This document shows positions 61,604-64,000 of a DNA stretch of 64,000 bases, one piece after another; position 1 is the stretch's first letter, and each line of letters opens with the position of its first letter. Location of the stretch: positions 1,054,001-1,118,000 of the forward strand of contig CAWGAF010000002.1 of NCBI GenBank assembly GCA_963820495.1, written 5' to 3'. The notes under the pieces are model-generated. The model made no database searches. It was given only the letters and a program-made list of their open reading frames with translations, and was not told the origin of the DNA. The DNA comes from JBBIPA01 sp963820495. GTDB taxonomy: Bacteria > Chloroflexota > Dehalococcoidia > GIF9 > UBA5629. The translations under genes and the position numbers were made by a program.

Positions 61604-61774
61604 TTACGTTTCAGAAAGTCCCTCCTTAGTGTCGTCAGGAGGAGAACGGGGAGCTGTATAACTTAAATATAAATATGGTAACTGTTTTCGTATACGTAGA
61701 AGTATTGGCTTAATTTCTTTCTTAAATGTATTTGTTTCAGCTTCCAGTATTTTTAATCTTTGCTCAATATCCAT
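61604..61774 (-). CDS. Possible 56-residue coiled-coil protein
   Basis: A 56-residue frame from ATG 61774 to TAA at 61604. The first 25 residues form a heptad-like helix (MDIEQRLKILEAETNTFKKE) and the rest contains a basic patch and an SPPDD stretch. The composition is coding-like and the start lies in the gap before the HD-GYP gene on the same strand. No strong ribosome-binding site is visible and no family is recognised. Confidence 0.4.
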   Translation of the reverse strand: MDIEQRLKILEAETNTFKKEIKPILLRIRKQLPYLYLSYTAPRSPPDDTKEGLSET

Positions 61775-62227
61775 GAGTAAACATCCATCTCAAATTTATA
61801 TCCATATATTCATGATAGCATTCTTTCCCCAATAAGTAATCCCCAAAAAGTCATGTATGTCGTGGTACTATGGTACCGAATTTATGCTTTGTATTGACCA
61901 TTTGGTCTACATTTGAAATAAACTCATCACCTTAAACTATACCGGTGTTCTATGCAATGGCTGAAATATTTACATGCCGTTTCATTTGCGAATAAGTATA
62001 TCCTTCTAAATGATGTGGTAAGATAGTATGGGTGGCATGATCCGAAAGTTGGGCCTTTAGCCGCAGTTCTTTTTTAAACGACTCGCTATGTGAGGCTATC
62101 TGGATAACAAGTCAACTCATTTCCTTGCTGCACAATTTGAGTTATTGTTAACAGAACCGAGAGTGACTTTGTTTAGGGTATTAAAGATTTCGTTCTAGCT
62201 CTAGATTCCTTATCAAGCACTAGCCAG
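61775..62227. other. Gene-free stretch before the OLD-family gene
   Basis: About 450 bases, AT-rich, with no convincing coding frame, promoter or strong hairpin. It separates the end of the OLD-family ATPase gene from the small ORF and HD-GYP gene on the same strand. I see nothing more in it. Confidence 0.4.
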
Positions 62228-64000
62228 CTAGTAGGTATCTATCCAGTTAACAAGTTCTTCAATTCCTGAGTAGTCAGCAATAGCTTTTTCGCATCCATTT
62301 TGTTGGATATCTTGCACGCATTGAGCCCAAGCGCTTTCGCCTTTTCTATCTATACCTAGATGATCTTCAAACGTACCTTTCTTCCACAGCCACACATGCT
62401 TCTCCTTCAGTTTGTTGTGAATTTTAAGTATGTTGTCTTTTATATCTCCATGTGTGGCGAGTATCGCGAACGCCTCACTAGCACTCATTATTGCATTAGC
62501 TTTAGGAAAACCGTCGTCAGCTAGTGTAAATCCAAACTTTTCCGATATTTGCGAGCAATAGCTACAACACACAGTTATATCCATATCAGCTTCATCCAAA
62601 AAACCTGCTTTCCGAGCGTCTCTGAAAGCATAATCTAAATCTACCAAGGCTTTAGCAGGGATACCTATGGCATCAAGGATCCGCAGTGCCTTTGCAATGT
62701 TTCCCGATCCATCGAGTCTAACGAGGGCGATTTTCCTGGCGCTGAGAGTGTATCCTTTTATACGATGGAAAATATCCGGCAATAGCTTTTCTTCCGTAGA
62801 ACCTTCAACTATCAGCACATGGTCCGAAAACAGTATCTTGCTTGAATTGCTCAGTTCAAATAATATTCGTACCTGACTCGGCGCATCCACAATTGTTTCG
62901 CTGACTGTATCTGAAAGACGTTTTCGTGCATATGTGCCCCTATCAATCGTCTTGCAGATGATAAGCGTATTTCCTATGTCCGCTCTATCTATCATTTGTG
63001 GTGAATGTGTTGCGAAGATAACTTGGTAACCTTTACTAACTAAGATCTTCAAAGCAAGACGAACCTGTTCGATGGCCTGCGGATGAAGATACAATTCTGG
63101 CTCATCAATGAGAAGGAGTGTCCTGGCTGCCAACTGGGCATTGGCGCCTGCTTTCATTTCTGCAAGATATCGTACCAAAGCCATCTGGATGGAGCGTTGT
63201 GCTCCGTGTCCAACTTGACCTATTTCTCTCCCATTAGTTTCGCCTTCCTCGAATACTCTAATAGTTCCGTCTTTGAAAAGCGTCTTTATTTCAGGAGTAG
63301 GTATGTGGAGACGGATTCTGATTCCTGGGAAAATATCTCTCAATTTATCATTTGCACCATCATCAAACTGATTGAGTTCAGGTGCTCTAGCAGTTCCATC
63401 AGCCTCAAGCCGTTGCTTAATCCCATCAAGCGTTTGACGTATCTCTGTACCATGTTGCTGCTCGATAGGCTCCATTATTTCCGCAATCAATTTTCCAATG
63501 GTAGAGCTTGATTTGTATTTTCCTATATCTTCAGTTGCATCCTCCATTGCGCCAATTTCTATAGGCTCAGGAAATAAGGCCTTAATGGCTGCATCAATGC
63601 CTGTTGGATTTTTCACCCACGCGTCTTCCGATAATTCGTTGCTTACATCTGGGTCTCGTATTTCAAGAACAATAGTATTAGCAGGCATACCTGGTGACAC
63701 TTGTGTGCGTCTTATTCCTAGCGTTCCATTTCTACAAAACGGCTCAATCCGATTTCTATGCGTCTCAGCAAGGTTGGCAAGCAGCTCAGGAGTAATGCCT
63801 CCGATGGTACCACTAATAGTTACGGGTGATTGCTTATCGTTGAAATCAGTAGTACTCAAAGAAAGGGGTCTAAGCAGCCAGCGAATCGAACCAAGGAGAT
63901 TTGATTTTCCTCCATTGTTGTATCCGACCAATGGCGTATATTCAGATAAAGAGAATGCTTCATTAGTACAAGATCGATAATTTCTAACAGCTATTTTAGA
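62228..64000 (-). CDS. OLD-family ATP-dependent nuclease (AAA ATPase plus TOPRIM), N terminus cut by window
   Basis: The frame is open to the right edge; the visible 590 residues begin SKIAVRNYRSC, the usual SMC-like start of this family, so only a few residues are missing. Motifs are Walker A GYNNGGKSNLL, the ABC-like GHGAQRSIQ signature, Walker B LLLIDEPELYLHP and the His-switch ATHSPQMI. The C-terminal TOPRIM domain has the Glu in LIVEGSTEEKLLPDIF and the Asp pair in LVDLDYAF. OLD proteins act in DNA repair or phage defence. The size and domain order match stand-alone class 1 OLD proteins. No UvrD-like GajB gene follows it, so it is not a visible Gabija pair. Confidence 0.87.
   Translation of the reverse strand, partial: SKIAVRNYRSCTNEAFSLSEYTPLVGYNNGGKSNLLGSIRWLLRPLSLSTTDFNDKQSPVTISGTIGGITPELLANLAETHRNRIEPFCRNGTLGIRRTQVSPGMPANTIVLEIRDPDVSNELSEDAWVKNPTGIDAAIKALFPEPIEIGAMEDATEDIGKYKSSSTIGKLIAEIMEPIEQQHGTEIRQTLDGIKQRLEADGTARAPELNQFDDGANDKLRDIFPGIRIRLHIPTPEIKTLFKDGTIRVFEEGETNGREIGQVGHGAQRSIQMALVRYLAEMKAGANAQLAARTLLLIDEPELYLHPQAIEQVRLALKILVSKGYQVIFATHSPQMIDRADIGNTLIICKTIDRGTYARKRLSDTVSETIVDAPSQVRILFELSNSSKILFSDHVLIVEGSTEEKLLPDIFHRIKGYTLSARKIALVRLDGSGNIAKALRILDAIGIPAKALVDLDYAFRDARKAGFLDEADMDITVCCSYCSQISEKFGFTLADDGFPKANAIMSASEAFAILATHGDIKDNILKIHNKLKEKHVWLWKKGTFEDHLGIDRKGESAWAQCVQDIQQNGCEKAIADYSGIEELVNWIDTY

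Noticed and set aside
62228..64000. A Gabija defence pair
   Set aside because: The OLD-like gene has no UvrD-like partner downstream; the next gene on that strand is a 56-residue ORF and then an HD-GYP protein. Upstream genes are not visible.

Overview
The window looks like a chromosomal segment of an anaerobic Chloroflexota bacterium, most likely class Dehalococcoidia. This is an inference. It rests on an archaeal-type phosphoglycerate mutase, the LL-diaminopimelate aminotransferase route to lysine, a NifV/Re-citrate-synthase-like enzyme, NEW3-domain ABC operons, several Old Yellow Enzyme/trimethylamine-dehydrogenase-like flavoproteins, a perfect CIRCE operator and a low-to-moderate GC content. 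No rRNA or marker gene in the window settles it.

Layout. 1-10.7 kb is a housekeeping block: apgM (cut by the window edge), tpiA, miaA, dapF, dapL and hflX, then an RLI-like ferredoxin, a XerC/D recombinase, a 4-fold beta-flower protein, a flavodoxin-like protein, and divergent tyrS and trxB. A 17-bp hairpin at 10709-10745 closes it. 10.8-40.3 kb is a large catabolic island. It holds two paralogous gene sets in inverted orientation. The left set is a substrate-binding protein (transcribed away) and OYE-A, an 82-aa ORF, fused livHM, livG, livF, coxM1, coxS1, coxL1. The right set, on the minus strand, is substrate-binding protein, livH, livM, livG, livF, coxM3, coxS3, coxL3, OYE-C, coxG. Between them lie OYE-B and a third set, coxM2-coxS2-coxL2 plus a VOC protein. 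The two livG-livF pairs form a 1,337-bp perfectly identical inverted repeat (17032-18368 and 35742-37078), while the genes around them have diverged.

40.6-52.5 kb returns to ordinary chromosome: tRNA-Met, a CIRCE-controlled FmdB-type zinc ribbon gene, tRNA-Arg, a lipoprotein, a homocitrate/Re-citrate synthase-like gene, trmO, a NEW3 protein with an ABC-2 transporter, small membrane proteins, DUF72, a CrtI-like oxidoreductase, DUF1786 and tRNA-Gly. 52.5-58.5 kb looks like an integrated mobile element beside tRNA-Gly. It carries an excisionase-like HTH gene, a broken IS200-type element, an AbrB-like protein, two tyrosine recombinases (one with a zinc-ribbon insertion), a winged-helix replication-type protein and hypotheticals. 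58.5-64 kb has a 2TM protein, a degenerate tRNA, a three-PAS HD-GYP phosphodiesterase, an unrecognised 56-aa ORF and an OLD-family ATPase/nuclease running off the window.

How the genes work together. The catabolic island reads as import of an organic acid or aromatic/heterocyclic compound by LivJ-HMGF-type transporters, hydroxylation by xanthine-dehydrogenase-family molybdenum enzymes, and reduction of an unsaturated intermediate by Fe-S OYE flavoproteins. The substrates cannot be read from the sequence. The most unusual features are the mirror-image duplication with a locally homogenised ATPase core, a livH-livM fusion in one copy, and a Glu-to-Gln change at the predicted catalytic base of CoxL1.
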